A stretch of 64,000 nt of DNA from Kamptonema formosum PCC 10802 (GCF_000332335.1 NZ_KB235948.1:5209302-5273301), one strand, 5' to 3'. Positions 25,701-34,048 are shown, numbered from the stretch's first letter. Notes: generated from the letters alone by a model not told the origin. Numbers and translations are program-made.

Positions 25701-26467
25701 CGTATTAGCTGGGGAATGTAAGGCTGTTTTGTGATAACATGCTTGCGGTAGAGCAAAATCCCGACAGCCGGCCAATCTTTGCTTTCTGGCTTCGCCTGCC
25801 GGTGCCACTCCAGATACTGGCGCGGCGATTCAAAATAGCTGCCATATTCCGGATGCACCAGCCCCATATTTGGGGCTGACACCGGCGCAGGGATCTCTCC
25901 CACCTTCAGCCCCAGATATTTCTCCGCCAGAGTCCAGCACATCGCCGCCACATTTTCCGGACCGCCGGCATTCCAGTACCCGTAGACAATCAGCCAGTTG
26001 CGCAAATCTTGAACTTTTTGCACCGGCACATATTTCAGCAGTTTCGGCCCAACTTTCAAAAAGCTGATATAGCCCGCCAGCCGGTCTTCCTCTCGCCCCT
26101 TGCTGAACTGGTCGAGAATGAACTTCACCGGCTTCGGCATGCCCTTGGGCTTGTCCCCAATTTTGAAAGCGCCCAGCTGGTTCAGGCTCATCAACTCCAG
26201 CGCCGACTCAAACACCAGGCGGATGGGGATGCGCTCAACCCTTTGGCGCAGCCACAGAACTTGGTCGTAATCAAATATCAGACTGGCGAAAAAGACTCGG
26301 GCGTCTTGCAGTGCGGCTTCTATCTCCGCCGGCTTACTAGCCAAGTCCCGATCGCTAAACACCCTGATATCCAGTTCTGGGCAGCGCTGCTGAGCCAGTT
26401 GAGCCACTTTGCGGTACAAGCCGGCGTTGAACGATTCAAACCCAGTAATTAAAACGATGCGTTGCAT
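22751..26467 (-). CDS. cobN: CobN/ChlH-family chelatase large subunit
   Basis: A 1238-residue large chelatase subunit. It belongs to the BchH/ChlH/CobN family throughout (VHFGMHGTVEWLPGSPLGNTGYSWPDILLGDLPHLYIYAANNPSE, and near the C-terminus WATAMANQGSGGAYEISQRMTALIGWGGTADF). The N-terminus (MQRIVLITGFESFNAGLYRK) differs from the canonical about 1330-residue cyanobacterial ChlH and matches my memory of the shorter paralogue often named CobN, thought to insert Co2+ into hydrogenobyrinate for B12, or to be a second Mg-chelatase subunit. Start: ATG at 26467 by similarity; a TTG at 26485 has AGGAG only 3 nt upstream. An in-frame GC hairpin repeat at 24960-25005 encodes SPPNPLSPRGRGG. The small chelatase subunits are elsewhere. 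Confidence 0.85.
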   Translation of the reverse strand: MQRIVLITGFESFNAGLYRKVAQLAQQRCPELDIRVFSDRDLASKPAEIEAALQDARVFFASLIFDYDQVLWLRQRVERIPIRLVFESALELMSLNQLGAFKIGDKPKGMPKPVKFILDQFSKGREEDRLAGYISFLKVGPKLLKYVPVQKVQDLRNWLIVYGYWNAGGPENVAAMCWTLAEKYLGLKVGEIPAPVSAPNMGLVHPEYGSYFESPRQYLEWHRQAKPESKDWPAVGILLYRKHVITKQPYIPQLIRYFESARLVPVPVFINGVEGHVAVRDWMTTPSERAQRQLGNIQTPSLSQDAVEVEAIVSTIGFPLVGGPAGTMEAGRQTEIAKAILSAKNVPYIVAAPLLIQDIHSWTRKGVGGLQSVVLYALPELDGAIDPVPLGGLVGEDIYLVPERVRRLTGRIKRWIELRKTPPAERRIAVILYGFPPGYGAAGTAALLNVPRSLLKFLQALKDQGYTVGDLPADGEELIRMVKEADEAAPSPPNPLSPRGRGGVASVIPTTVNVKTLDKWLGYLLTSRIEKHWKSLTGTGIKTYGDEFQIGGVQLGNIWIGVQPPLGIAGDPMRLMFERDLTPHPQYAAFYKWLQNEFQADALVHFGMHGTVEWLPGSPLGNTGYSWPDILLGDLPHLYIYAANNPSESILAKRRGYGTIISHNVPPYGRAGLYKELVALRDLISEYREDPQKNYALKEAICKKIGDTGLEADCPFEEARRLGIAFTPENVRMFSADAFNRYLIKLYEYLQVVEQRLFSSGLHTLGEVPGEEELNSYLEAYFGEQFAEIGSEGVSPTSAKESAANIRNLLMQTTDEITNLLRGLNGEYIPPAPGGDLLRDGPGVLPTGRNIHALDPYRMPSPAAYERGREIAQKIIAQHLQEHGQYPETVAVMLWGLDAIKTKGESLGILLELVGAEPVKEGTGRIVRYDLKPLAEVGHPRIDVLANLSGIFRDSFVNIIELLDDLFLRAAEADEPVERNFIRKHALALKAEGVGNPSARLFSNPAGDFGSMVNEQVVDGSWESGDELGDTWQNRNAFSYGRKDKGEARREVLNQLLQTSARIVQEIDSVEYGLTDIQEYYANTGGLKRAAEKLRGERVSASFVESFSKDTTPRKLEDLLRLEYRTKLLNPKWATAMANQGSGGAYEISQRMTALIGWGGTADFTDAWVYDGAADTYALDPEMAKKLREANPEAFRNIVGRMLEANGRGFWEPDAEKLEKLRQLYELTDEELEGVPMG
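24960..25005 (-). repeat. In-frame palindromic repeat inside the chelatase gene
   Basis: CCCCCTCTCCC/GGGAGAGGGGG hairpin followed by a G-rich tail, encoding a Pro/Gly/Arg-rich loop. Similar CCCCCTCACCC fragments occur at 34761-34865. Confidence 0.75.
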
Positions 26468-26781
26468 AGCCCGATGTTTAAACAATGTCTCCTATTCCGA
26501 TTATAGCGGTTCTCAGTTGGATGGAGTGCGCCTCAGAAACCCGGTTTCTTTAAGAATAAGGGTTTCTCACGCTACATAAACCTACTTTCATTTTAAAACT
26601 GTAGGGGCGCTTACCTCTTTTCCACAGCACTGCCAAGGGCGGCACCGGCAGTGGGCCTAACGGCCCGGGGGCACCCACCGGCAGCCGGTCAGTTAGATTC
26701 GGCTTTTCTAGGATTTCTCGTCCTGACTTTAAACAAACTGTCATGTAAACACTGGTGTGCCAGCAAATTTACTTACCCCCC
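26468..26781. other. Divergent spacer with hairpin element
   Basis: Between the chelatase gene (-) and the repeat-protein gene (+). Holds TATAGCG-family element copy 2. No gene seen. Confidence 0.5.
26502..26576. mobile_element. GAAACCCGGTTTC hairpin element, TATAGCG family, copy 2
   Basis: 75 bp: left TATAGCGGTTCTCAGTTGG, central AGAAACCCGGTTTCTTTAAG with a decayed partner arm, right TTCTCACGCTACA. It lies 35 bp upstream of the chelatase ATG, so it overlaps that gene's leader. Confidence 0.7.
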
Positions 26782-27801
26782 ATGACAGTGCCATTCCCGA
26801 TCGCCTTTCTCAGTGCTATCCCCACATCCCTGAAGTGCCTCCGCCCAACTCGCCAAAACACCAGAAGCAAATGGAAGCTGGGAATCCTCGCCATCCTCCT
26901 AGCTCCCATCTGTTCGAGCCAGATAGCCACAGCGGCGCAGGGCGACACAGCTTTTTTATTCCAGCCAACCGGCGATCGCCAAGTCTGGGCGCTGTCGGAT
27001 AAAGCCGGCGAATATCTCAAAGCGGGACAAACTCAGAAAGCCTCCCAAACTCTAGCCCGCGCCCAAAAGGCCGCTGAAAGCATGGGGGATGATAGCATTA
27101 AAGCATGGGCGCTGTCGGAAGTCGCCACTCAATATGCGGAAGCGCAACAGTACAGCCAAGCGCTGCAAGTGGCGCAAACCATTCCCAACCCCCTTGACAA
27201 AGCTAATGCCCTGTCGGATATAATTAGTGAATATGCTAGAGCGGAAGACCCCCAACAAGCCGGTGAGTTCCTAGACCGAGCCTTGCAGGTGGCTCAAACC
27301 ATCGAGTCTGACTGGCACCAAGCCAAAATCTTCTCGGAAATCGCTATCCGATATGCCGGTGCCAAACAGTTCGACCGAGCTTTGCAAGTGGCGGATCGCA
27401 TTAATGGCGGCTATCTCAAAGCCGAGGCGCTGTCGGAAATCGCCGGCGAATATGCCGCAGCCAGACAGTACGAGAAAGCCCTGCAAGTGGCTCAAACCAT
27501 CGGGAGTGACCGGCACAAAGCTGACGCCCTGTCGCAGATAGCTGACCGGTATGCCGAAGCGGGACAAAACAAGAAAGCAATAGAAATTATAGCACAAGCC
27601 CTGCAGATTGCGCAAGGTCTGGAGGATAGCTATTCCAAAGTCAGCCTGTTGCAGGATCTAGCCGATCAGTATCAAGCCGCTTCCCAAACCCAGAAAGCCG
27701 CCGAAATTCTCGCCCGTTCGGAGGCAATTGAAGCCACCCTAGACCGGCGCTACTCCAAGAGTCAGTCCTCTCGTCAAGATAGCTGCCAAGCAGAGTTTTG
27801 A
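26782..27801 (+). CDS. Exported alpha-helical repeat protein
   Basis: A 339-residue protein with a hydrophobic segment at about 41-57 (LGILAILLAPICSSQIATAAQG), read as a signal peptide with a long n-region. The rest consists of about seven 33-40-residue helical repeats with the consensus KAxALSEIAxxYAxAxQYxxALQVAQTI, a TPR/HEAT-like solenoid. The same repeat unit occurs in the lipoprotein at 31019-32362, so these are paralogues. The ATG at 26782 is preferred over a GTG at 26755; neither has a good ribosome-binding site. Function unknown; a protein-protein scaffold in the periplasm is inferred. Confidence 0.75.
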   Translation: MTVPFPIAFLSAIPTSLKCLRPTRQNTRSKWKLGILAILLAPICSSQIATAAQGDTAFLFQPTGDRQVWALSDKAGEYLKAGQTQKASQTLARAQKAAESMGDDSIKAWALSEVATQYAEAQQYSQALQVAQTIPNPLDKANALSDIISEYARAEDPQQAGEFLDRALQVAQTIESDWHQAKIFSEIAIRYAGAKQFDRALQVADRINGGYLKAEALSEIAGEYAAARQYEKALQVAQTIGSDRHKADALSQIADRYAEAGQNKKAIEIIAQALQIAQGLEDSYSKVSLLQDLADQYQAASQTQKAAEILARSEAIEATLDRRYSKSQSSRQDSCQAEF

Positions 27802-27805
27802 TTGC

Positions 27806-27877
27806 AATAGCGTTTTTCATAGGAGTGAGGTGCTGAGAAACCCGGTTTCTTTAAGAAACCGGGTTTCTTATGCGTTA
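27806..27877. mobile_element. GAAACCCGGTTTC hairpin element, TATAGCG family, copy 3
   Basis: Left AATAGCGTTTTTCAT, perfect central palindrome AGAAACCCGGTTTCTTTAAG and its partner arm, right end TTATGCGTTA diverged. Also a plausible terminator for the repeat-protein gene that ends at 27801. Confidence 0.6.
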
Positions 27878-27960
27878 GAGGCTAAATCGGTAGCCTCTGC
27901 ACCCCACAACCTGAACTACCCCTGCTAACCCCTAAAATCTCGCCTCTCAAATCGAGCCAG

Positions 27961-28209
27961 TAGGGCTAAAGCCCAACTACAAACTTTGGGCTAAAGCCCA
28001 ACTACAAACTTTGGGCTAAAGCCCAACTACAAACTTTGGGCTAAAGCCCAACTACAAACTTTGGGCTAAAGCCCAACTACAAACTTTGGGCTAAAGCCCA
28101 ACTACAAACTTTGGGCTAAAGCCCAACTACAAACTTTGGGCTAAAGCCCAACTACAAACTTTGGGCTAAAGCCCAACTACAAACTTTGGGCTAAAGCCCA
28201 ACTACAAAC
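27961..28209. repeat. 25-bp palindromic tandem array, 10 units
   Basis: One 24-bp unit (27961-27984) followed by nine identical 25-bp units (27985-28209) of TTTGGGCTAAAGCCCAACTA plus CAAAC. Each unit holds a GGGCT/AGCCC hairpin. There are no spacers, so it is not a CRISPR array. Confidence 0.97.
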
Positions 28210-28366
28210 ATGCCGGCATTTAACGAGTCTTTTCCCAGCCATTAAGACACCGGCTTCGCAGAAAGGTAAAAAAAATGTTTAATTTTGCGGCTTTCAGGTG
28301 CTGTCAGGTTAAAGTGAGGGGGAAGCCAAAAGACTTATTCCTCTTGACAGCTATGCGAACGCAAAA

Positions 28367-28464
28367 TATTGCGGCTCTCAGTTGGATGAACTATGGCCCA
28401 GAAACCCGGTTTCTTTAAGAAACCGGGTTTCTCAGTACCTCACAAAGGATGAGAAACGCTATAT
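28367..28464. mobile_element. GAAACCCGGTTTC hairpin element, TATAGCG family, copy 4
   Basis: 98 bp: left TATTGCGGCTCTCAGTTGG, perfect central palindrome around TTTAA, right end GATGAGAAACGCTATAT. The terminal TATA overlaps the A of the CHAT-gene start codon (28463). Confidence 0.7.
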
Positions 28465-30778
28465 GAGCATCACCGCCAACCTCGCCCTCTTGGCTTGTCT
28501 CTGCACACCTTTACCCCGCAATTTCCCCCAACTCCTGACAGGGCTGCCGGCACGGGCAGAAAATCCAGAAACCCCTGGGGCGCAAGCCGGCAGGCTGCCC
28601 GCAGAGCCGGCTTTCGTGTCGCAAGCGGACTACAGCCACCTGACTTATTCCCAGCAGATAGAATATTTAGAAAAGCAGTTGCAAAGCGCCCGCGCCAGCG
28701 GGGATACCCAGCAGCAGCAGCAAATTTTGCAGCAATTAATGTTTGTCGCCTTTCAAGCGCGGGAGATTCCCAAAGCGATTGAGGCCGGGGAACTGCTTTT
28801 GCAGGCGCTGCGGGAGAGCAAAAACCGCCAAGTAGAAGCGCAAGTGCTGCAATTTATGGAAAGTTTATATGGGCAAATTAAAAGCTACGACAAAGCGGTC
28901 GCCGTCTCGCAACAGCGCTTGACCATCGCCCAGGATCTGGGAGATAAAAATATGGCAGCCGAAGCCTTACAGACTTTGGGGGTTAACTACCGGAAATTGA
29001 AGAATTACCCCCCATCGGTCGAAGCTTTGCAACAAGCCTTGCAGCTGGCGCAGGAAACCGGAAACACCCAGCAAGAGTGGAGCGCGCGGAGCTTCTTATC
29101 CCTGACCTATGAAATTGCCGGTGACTTCCCCAAAGCAGCGCAGCAGGCGGAGCGGAATGTGGCTTTCGCTCAGCAGCACGCCGAGCTGAATACCCCTCCC
29201 ATGTCGAGGCACGCCGATTCCCTCCGCCAGCTCAGCCGCATTTACTTCCAGCAAGGGAATTCCCAGCAAGCTATCGACACTCTCAAACAGACCATCGCGC
29301 TTCAGCCACAACACCAGTACCAGGCTGTTGACGGGCAGGATTTAGAAGACTTGGGCTTCATGCTATTGCGGACCGGCAATCTCAAAGAAGCAGAAACCAC
29401 CTTAATTGCTTCCATCAAAAACTACGATAGGGCCCGAGAGGAAGGACTGGCCGCTATGGCAAATCTCGCGCAATATGGGATACGCAATCAAGATTCAGAT
29501 ATAATAAACGAGTACGAATTTGGCACCGATACCCCCCGCCTGTTGCAACAGGTTTTAGTCGCTCAGAACCGAACCGAGTCAGCCCTGGAATGGGCGGAGC
29601 GAGGGCGCGCCCGTGGGTTTGCCGCTCGCTTAGCGGCGCACAGCCCCCAGTCAGCGGCTGCAATTGCGCCGCCCAATCTCGCTAAAATAAAACAAATTGC
29701 CAAAGCGCAGAATTCTACCTTGGTGGAGTACACTGTAATTTATGATGACAGGTGGCACTATCGGGCGAGGTTTGGCTGGGATCTGGACGCCCCCGCCACA
29801 TCTCTCTACATTTGGGCCGTCAAACCAACCGGTGAAGTCACGTTTCGCCCGGTAGACCTAAAACCTCTGTTTCAGGAACAGAACAAGTCTTTGGCGGACT
29901 TTGTTAAGAGCGCTCGCGACTCTGTAAATTTCCCAAATCGCAGCGGTCCCCTGCAGCAACTTCACAAAATTATCATCGATCCGATTGCCGATCTGCTGCC
30001 AGCCGATCCGTCCGCTCGCGTCACTTTCATTCCTCAAGACACCCTGTTTCTGGTGCCCTTTGCAGCGCTAAAAGACGCCGCTGGCAAATATTTAATCGAG
30101 AAACACACCATCCTCACGGCTCCCTCTATTCAGATACTGGAGTTAACCCGCCAGCTCAAACAGCGCGGCGGCGGCGGACAGGGGGCGCTCGTAGTGGGAA
30201 ATCCAACAATGCCCAGCATTGTTGCCAAACTGGGAGAGAAGCCGGTACAGCTAAACTCTCTGCCCAGCGCAGAGCAAGAAGCACTGGCGATCGCCGAGCT
30301 GCTGAATACCCGAGCCATCACGGGTGCGAGCGCCACTAAAGCCGCCATTCTGCCGCAGATGTCTAAGGCGCGGATTGTTCACTTGGCAACTCACGGGTTG
30401 CTGGAACTCAGTGCGCTGGCGCTAGCACCCGCCGGCAGCGATACCGGCTTGCTGACTGCCGATGAAATCCTCGACTTGAAGCTCAGCGCCGATCTTGTTG
30501 TTTTGAGCGCTTGCAATACCGGTCGGGGCAGAATTACCGGCGATGGCGTTGTTGGGCTGTCTCGCGCTTTTGTTGCCGCCGGCGCACCCAGTTTGGTAGT
30601 CTCTTTGTGGTATGTTCCAGATGCCCCGACGGCGCTGCTAATGGCGGAGTTTTACCGCCAGCTGCAGCAGAAGCCCGATAAAGCCCTAGCCCTGCGGCAA
30701 GCTATGCTGGCAGCGATGCAAAAGCACCCCGAGCCGGTAAACTGGGCCGCCTTCACTTTGATCGGCGAAGCGGAGTAA
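28463..30778 (+). CDS. TPR-CHAT caspase-like protease
   Basis: A 771-residue protein. Residues about 5-35 form a hydrophobic N-terminus that may be a signal peptide (ITANLALLACLCTPL ... ARAEN). Residues about 55-380 hold TPR-like helical repeats (AEALQTLGVNYRKLKNYPPSVEALQQALQLAQETGN is one). A C-terminal CHAT domain (about 490-765) has the caspase-type dyad: His644 in HLATHG and Cys684 in SACNTG, with the later GDGVVGLSRAFVAAGAPSLVVSLW. It is predicted to be an active cysteine peptidase gated by its TPR part. A TTG-initiated frame from 28382 would add 27 residues encoded by hairpin element copy 4; the ATG at 28463 is preferred. Flanked by two paralogous repeat proteins. Confidence 0.88.
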   Translation: MSITANLALLACLCTPLPRNFPQLLTGLPARAENPETPGAQAGRLPAEPAFVSQADYSHLTYSQQIEYLEKQLQSARASGDTQQQQQILQQLMFVAFQAREIPKAIEAGELLLQALRESKNRQVEAQVLQFMESLYGQIKSYDKAVAVSQQRLTIAQDLGDKNMAAEALQTLGVNYRKLKNYPPSVEALQQALQLAQETGNTQQEWSARSFLSLTYEIAGDFPKAAQQAERNVAFAQQHAELNTPPMSRHADSLRQLSRIYFQQGNSQQAIDTLKQTIALQPQHQYQAVDGQDLEDLGFMLLRTGNLKEAETTLIASIKNYDRAREEGLAAMANLAQYGIRNQDSDIINEYEFGTDTPRLLQQVLVAQNRTESALEWAERGRARGFAARLAAHSPQSAAAIAPPNLAKIKQIAKAQNSTLVEYTVIYDDRWHYRARFGWDLDAPATSLYIWAVKPTGEVTFRPVDLKPLFQEQNKSLADFVKSARDSVNFPNRSGPLQQLHKIIIDPIADLLPADPSARVTFIPQDTLFLVPFAALKDAAGKYLIEKHTILTAPSIQILELTRQLKQRGGGGQGALVVGNPTMPSIVAKLGEKPVQLNSLPSAEQEALAIAELLNTRAITGASATKAAILPQMSKARIVHLATHGLLELSALALAPAGSDTGLLTADEILDLKLSADLVVLSACNTGRGRITGDGVVGLSRAFVAAGAPSLVVSLWYVPDAPTALLMAEFYRQLQQKPDKALALRQAMLAAMQKHPEPVNWAAFTLIGEAE

Positions 30779-30845
30779 TACCGATTTTGGATGCAAGGAT
30801 TTTGGATGCAAGGATTTTGGATTTTGGATTGAAAAAAACCGCAGG
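30779..30845. repeat. GGATTTTGGATGCAA tandem repeats
   Basis: Three to four copies of GCAAGGATTTTGGAT/GGATTTTGG directly after the CHAT-gene stop codon. Confidence 0.8.
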
Positions 30846-30896
30846 AAAGCTTTTTCAGCCCCAGGGGAAAATCCTATGGCTATCCAGTCGGTATAA

Positions 30897-30996
30897 TATT
30901 GTAGCCTCTCTCATATTAGTGAGAGACTGAGAAACCCGGTTTCTTTAAGAAACCGGGTTTCTGGGCCGCAGTTCATCCCACTGAGAAACGCTATAT
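30897..30996. mobile_element. GAAACCCGGTTTC hairpin element, TATAGCG family, copy 5
   Basis: About 100 bp with a perfect central hairpin and right end CCACTGAGAAACGCTATAT; left end TATTGTAGCCTCTCTCA is diverged. It ends 23 bp before the lipoprotein start codon. Confidence 0.65.
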
Positions 30997-31018
30997 TTTT
31001 CGTTGACCTATCAGAAGT

Positions 31019-32362
31019 ATGATAAAATTATTAACCTCTTTCGCCACCGGCTTGCTAGGAATCGTTCTGCTCACCGGCTGCGACCGCGCCGCTCAACAAG
31101 CCAAGCCACTTCTGCCAAAGGAGCCGGCGCAGGCGCAAATCGCACAAACCGCTCAACGTGAGCCTAAACTCAGAGGCATTCCCCTCTCCTGCTACCTTCG
31201 CGTCCCACCCCTGGGCGTATACCCCCATCAGGCGTTTAACACCTACGATACAGTCAGCAATGAGTCCCGTCAGTGGGCGGAAATCGCGCTCGCTTACGCA
31301 AAAGCGGGAGAGTTCGAGAAAGCCATCGAGCTGACTGAAAAACTGGATGACTCGCTGATGTACTCTCAGCAGGAGACGCTGATTGAAATCGCCGGTTTGC
31401 TATCAGCAGCCGGTCAGTACGACAAAGCCCTGCAGCTGGTTGAGCGCATTAAGTACGAGGAGAGATATAAAGCCGAGTTAGTGGCTAGAGTCGCCCGCCA
31501 GTATGCTGCCGCCGGCAACCGGCAGCAAGCGGAGCGGACTTTTTCTCGCGCTGTGCAGCTGGCGAAAACCCTTGGAGATCTGCAAGCCCCAGCAGCGCTG
31601 GCAGAAATTGCCACCGAGTACGCCGCCGCCGGTCAATTTGACAGAGCCGCGCAACTCGCTGGAACGATTAAGGATGAAAACAGCAAATCTCTGGCGCTGG
31701 CGCAGATAGCCGGTGAGTACGCCCGGAGCGGTCAGTTCGACGCTGCGGTGCGCCTGGCTAATAGTATTAAGGATGACTATTACAAAGGTACGGCGCTGGC
31801 TGGGATAGGGAAGTACGCCACAGTGGCCCAACTCGATAAACTGGTGGGCGAAACGAATAGGATTAAGGATGAAATTCACCGAGTCGCAGCGAGAGCTGCC
31901 ATAGCGAGCAGGTATGTGGCCCTGCGGGAGTTCGACCGGGCTGTGCGGCTGGCTAAAACTTTTGCAGCGCACGACGATCTGCTGTCGCCGCTTGCCGGTG
32001 AATACGCTGCCGCCGGCAGGTTTGACTTGGCTGTGGAACTCGCTAACTCGATTAAGAATGAATCTTGGAAACAGCCGGCTTTGCTGAAAATTGCTGAAGA
32101 ATATGTCGCCGCCGGCAAACCCACTGAAGCTCTGAAGTTCGCCAGCGCTCTCCAGTCAAAGGAGGTGAAAATCCGGGCGTTGAGGGCGATGGCTCAAAAG
32201 GATGCGGAAGCGGGGGAATACGCCCGCGCCTTGGAGCGATACCGCCAAGCCCTGGAAGTGGCCAAAACCATACAGCCCCCTCCGGAATATTCCCCAGAGG
32301 CTATTTATGGCATTGAGGAATACTCCATCCCTCTAATTAAGTGCTCCCAGGGGCAGGGCTAA
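31019..32362 (+). CDS. Lipoprotein with alpha-helical repeats
   Basis: A 447-residue lipoprotein. Signal peptide with lipobox LLTGC at residues 17-21, so Cys21 is the probable lipid-modified residue. Residues about 75-430 form about ten helical repeats with consensus ALAxIAxEYAAAGQFDxAxxLAxxIKDE, the same type as in the protein at 26782-27801. The last repeat is TPR-like (YARALERYRQALEVAKTI). It is likely anchored to a membrane as an adaptor. Its position after the TPR-CHAT protease and its similarity to the upstream repeat protein suggest a functional set (inference). No catalytic motif seen. Confidence 0.82.
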   Translation: MIKLLTSFATGLLGIVLLTGCDRAAQQAKPLLPKEPAQAQIAQTAQREPKLRGIPLSCYLRVPPLGVYPHQAFNTYDTVSNESRQWAEIALAYAKAGEFEKAIELTEKLDDSLMYSQQETLIEIAGLLSAAGQYDKALQLVERIKYEERYKAELVARVARQYAAAGNRQQAERTFSRAVQLAKTLGDLQAPAALAEIATEYAAAGQFDRAAQLAGTIKDENSKSLALAQIAGEYARSGQFDAAVRLANSIKDDYYKGTALAGIGKYATVAQLDKLVGETNRIKDEIHRVAARAAIASRYVALREFDRAVRLAKTFAAHDDLLSPLAGEYAAAGRFDLAVELANSIKNESWKQPALLKIAEEYVAAGKPTEALKFASALQSKEVKIRALRAMAQKDAEAGEYARALERYRQALEVAKTIQPPPEYSPEAIYGIEEYSIPLIKCSQGQG

Positions 32363-32963
32363 GGCGGCGGCTCCTCCTTTTTTCAATCCCGTTTTTCAAT
32401 CCCGTTGCCGGGATTCAGCTGGCCAAAAATAGTCTTCTCCTGCCCCCTGCTGAAATCATTATCGCATTCAGTTCGGCAGATTTGCATCGGGCGGGACGCT
32501 CGCTATTTATCGACCCGCCCCTGCCAGGGAAAGGGAAGGAATTTTGGCCCTATGCCCGATGGCCTATGCCCGATGCCCGATGTCCGATGGCGTATGCCCG
32601 ATGGCGTATGCCCTGCGCCCTGCGCCCTGGCGTGAGAGAGCCCGACCCCCTGCCCTTCAAGAAAATAGGGGGGGCTCTCTCACCGAGCCGGTGGCCCACC
32701 TTGAGCGCCGGCAGCCGGTAGGAGTGCCCCTTGCCGGTGCGGTGCCCCTGACTCACCGAGCGCCTAATTTGACATGGGCCACACCCTGCATCCGGCCCTC
32801 TGAGGGCCAAGGAATGCCCGGTGCACTCCTCAAGTATGAGTTAGAAAAAAAGTTTTGCGTCTTCACGAGTTCTTCACACTTGAGAGCTAGTCTGGAAACA
32901 CAAGCAGCTCAGAAACACAAGCAGCTCAGTACCGCCCCCTAGCAAGCCCACCTGGAAACGATC
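32363..32963. other. Spacer with heptamer repeats
   Basis: Contains heptamer repeats CCCGATG/GCGTATG at 32546-32630 and unique flanks. No gene seen; frames crossing it are repeat translations. Confidence 0.5.
32546..32632. repeat. Heptamer STRR
   Basis: CCCTATG, CCCGATG, GCCTATG, GCGTATG and CCCTGCG-type 7-bp units in tandem. Confidence 0.9.
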
Positions 32964-33188
32964 ATGTTGCCCTCTTCCTACGTCATTTTGCTGACAGTCG
33001 CTTTCTTTGCCGTCTGCGTTTATTTACGGTCTTCTCACGACATCCCCTTCACTCTTGCTGCCTTAACTGCCGTCGTGTGTTTCTTTTGGGGCTTTGCCTT
33101 GGCACCTTGGGGAGTCCAATTGTTGATTGTGCTCCTCCTGACGCAGGCTGATAAGTTCTACGTCCCCAAGGAGCGCCGGCTCGGATAA
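32964..33188 (+). CDS. Small two-helix membrane protein
   Basis: A 74-residue protein with two long hydrophobic segments (about 4-22 and 30-62) and a charged C-terminus ending KFYVPKERRLG. I recognise it only as the type of small conserved membrane protein seen in cyanobacterial genomes; no function known. The ATG at 32964 follows GGAAACG. It precedes the zinc-ribbon gene on the same strand by 130 bp. Confidence 0.65.
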   Translation: MLPSSYVILLTVAFFAVCVYLRSSHDIPFTLAALTAVVCFFWGFALAPWGVQLLIVLLLTQADKFYVPKERRLG

Positions 33189-33318
33189 AAATCACCCCCA
33201 CCCAGATCAGTTGCTGAGTTGACTGGGTTTGAGGGGCAAGCCTATCCTCCCGCTGTCTATCGCCGCACCCCCACTCGCTGGGAACCCCCTTTGAAAAAGT
33301 AGCTGGTTTAAAAAAATT

Positions 33319-33540
33319 ATGAATCCTTGTCCCTGTTGCTCCGGTCAGTTACTCCGTCACGCTCGTCACAGTGGTGTGTATTGGTTCTGCTCGCACTGCT
33401 GGCAAGAAATGCCCGATTTCTCTTCCATCGTTACCAACCGCCCGCGCGTGCAGCAATTGGAACGCCTGATTGATATCTACACCACCACTTCTAAACAGAA
33501 AGACCTGGCAGATGTGGAGGTAGGTTCCCCTGTTAGCTGA
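33319..33540 (+). CDS. Small zinc-ribbon protein
   Basis: A 73-residue protein. Residues 4-7 (CPCC) and 29-33 (CSHCW) form a likely zinc ribbon (PCPCCSGQLLRHARHSGVYW), followed by a helical C-terminal half. It resembles a short conserved cyanobacterial hypothetical protein family. Function unknown; a nucleic-acid or protein-binding role is only inferred from the ribbon. The ATG at 33319 is the first possible start, but the upstream sequence is A-rich (AAAAAAATT) without a clear Shine-Dalgarno. Confidence 0.65.
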   Translation: MNPCPCCSGQLLRHARHSGVYWFCSHCWQEMPDFSSIVTNRPRVQQLERLIDIYTTTSKQKDLADVEVGSPVS

Positions 33541-34048
33541 AATTAAGAATTTTTTGAACAATCCCGCTTGAATAGTTGCGCGTTTAAATTCATATCAAAA
33601 CAGCGGTGCTCAAGTCTGGGGAAATTTCCCAGTGGGAGTGCTGCATTTTAATTTCCTCGTCTTTGTAAAGTTAAGTTAATTTTTGATAATTAATTTGTAT
33701 TCCCGCTCAATTAAAGGCAGATTAAGGAAACGTAAATCATACAGTTTTAAGCCCTGCGCCGGGGAGCATCCCGATAGTAGTAAATACACCGAACGGTCTA
33801 GCTCTTTGGGTGGGTTCCCCTGGGGAGAGATTTTGGATGCCCGGATGCCGGGATGCCGGGATGCCCGGATTTGGGATTGGGGATTGACTGCTGTGCTCAA
33901 TGCCCCATGCCCCATATCCCATGCCCCATGCCCCCCCAAGCCGCTGCCCCCCCAAGCCGCTGCCCCATGCTGATAAGAAATAGCTAGCGTGCCGGTGGGG
34001 ATTGACTCTAAACTGGTTCTCACAGTCTTTGATTGACCCGTGAACCTG
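33541..34048. other. Spacer with STRR
   Basis: Contains GATGCCG-type and CCCCATG-type heptamers at 33835-33970. No gene seen. Confidence 0.5.
33835..33970. repeat. Heptamer STRR
   Basis: GGATGCC-type units at 33835-33873 and CCCCATG/CCCCCCAAGCCGCTG units at 33900-33970. Confidence 0.85.

Larger units (their letters stand above)
27802..28462. other. Repeat-filled spacer upstream of CHAT gene
   Basis: Almost entirely repeats: hairpin element copy 3 (27806-27877), the 25-bp tandem array (27961-28209) and hairpin element copy 4 (28367-28464). The unique part at 28210-28366 must hold the promoter unless it comes from the repeats. Confidence 0.6.

Noticed and set aside
27961..28209. CRISPR array
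   Set aside because: Units are contiguous without unique spacers and there is no cas gene nearby; this is a plain tandem repeat.
28382..28462. N-terminal extension of the CHAT protein
   Set aside because: It would be encoded by the hairpin element and starts at TTG; the ATG at 28463 gives a normal hydrophobic N-terminus.
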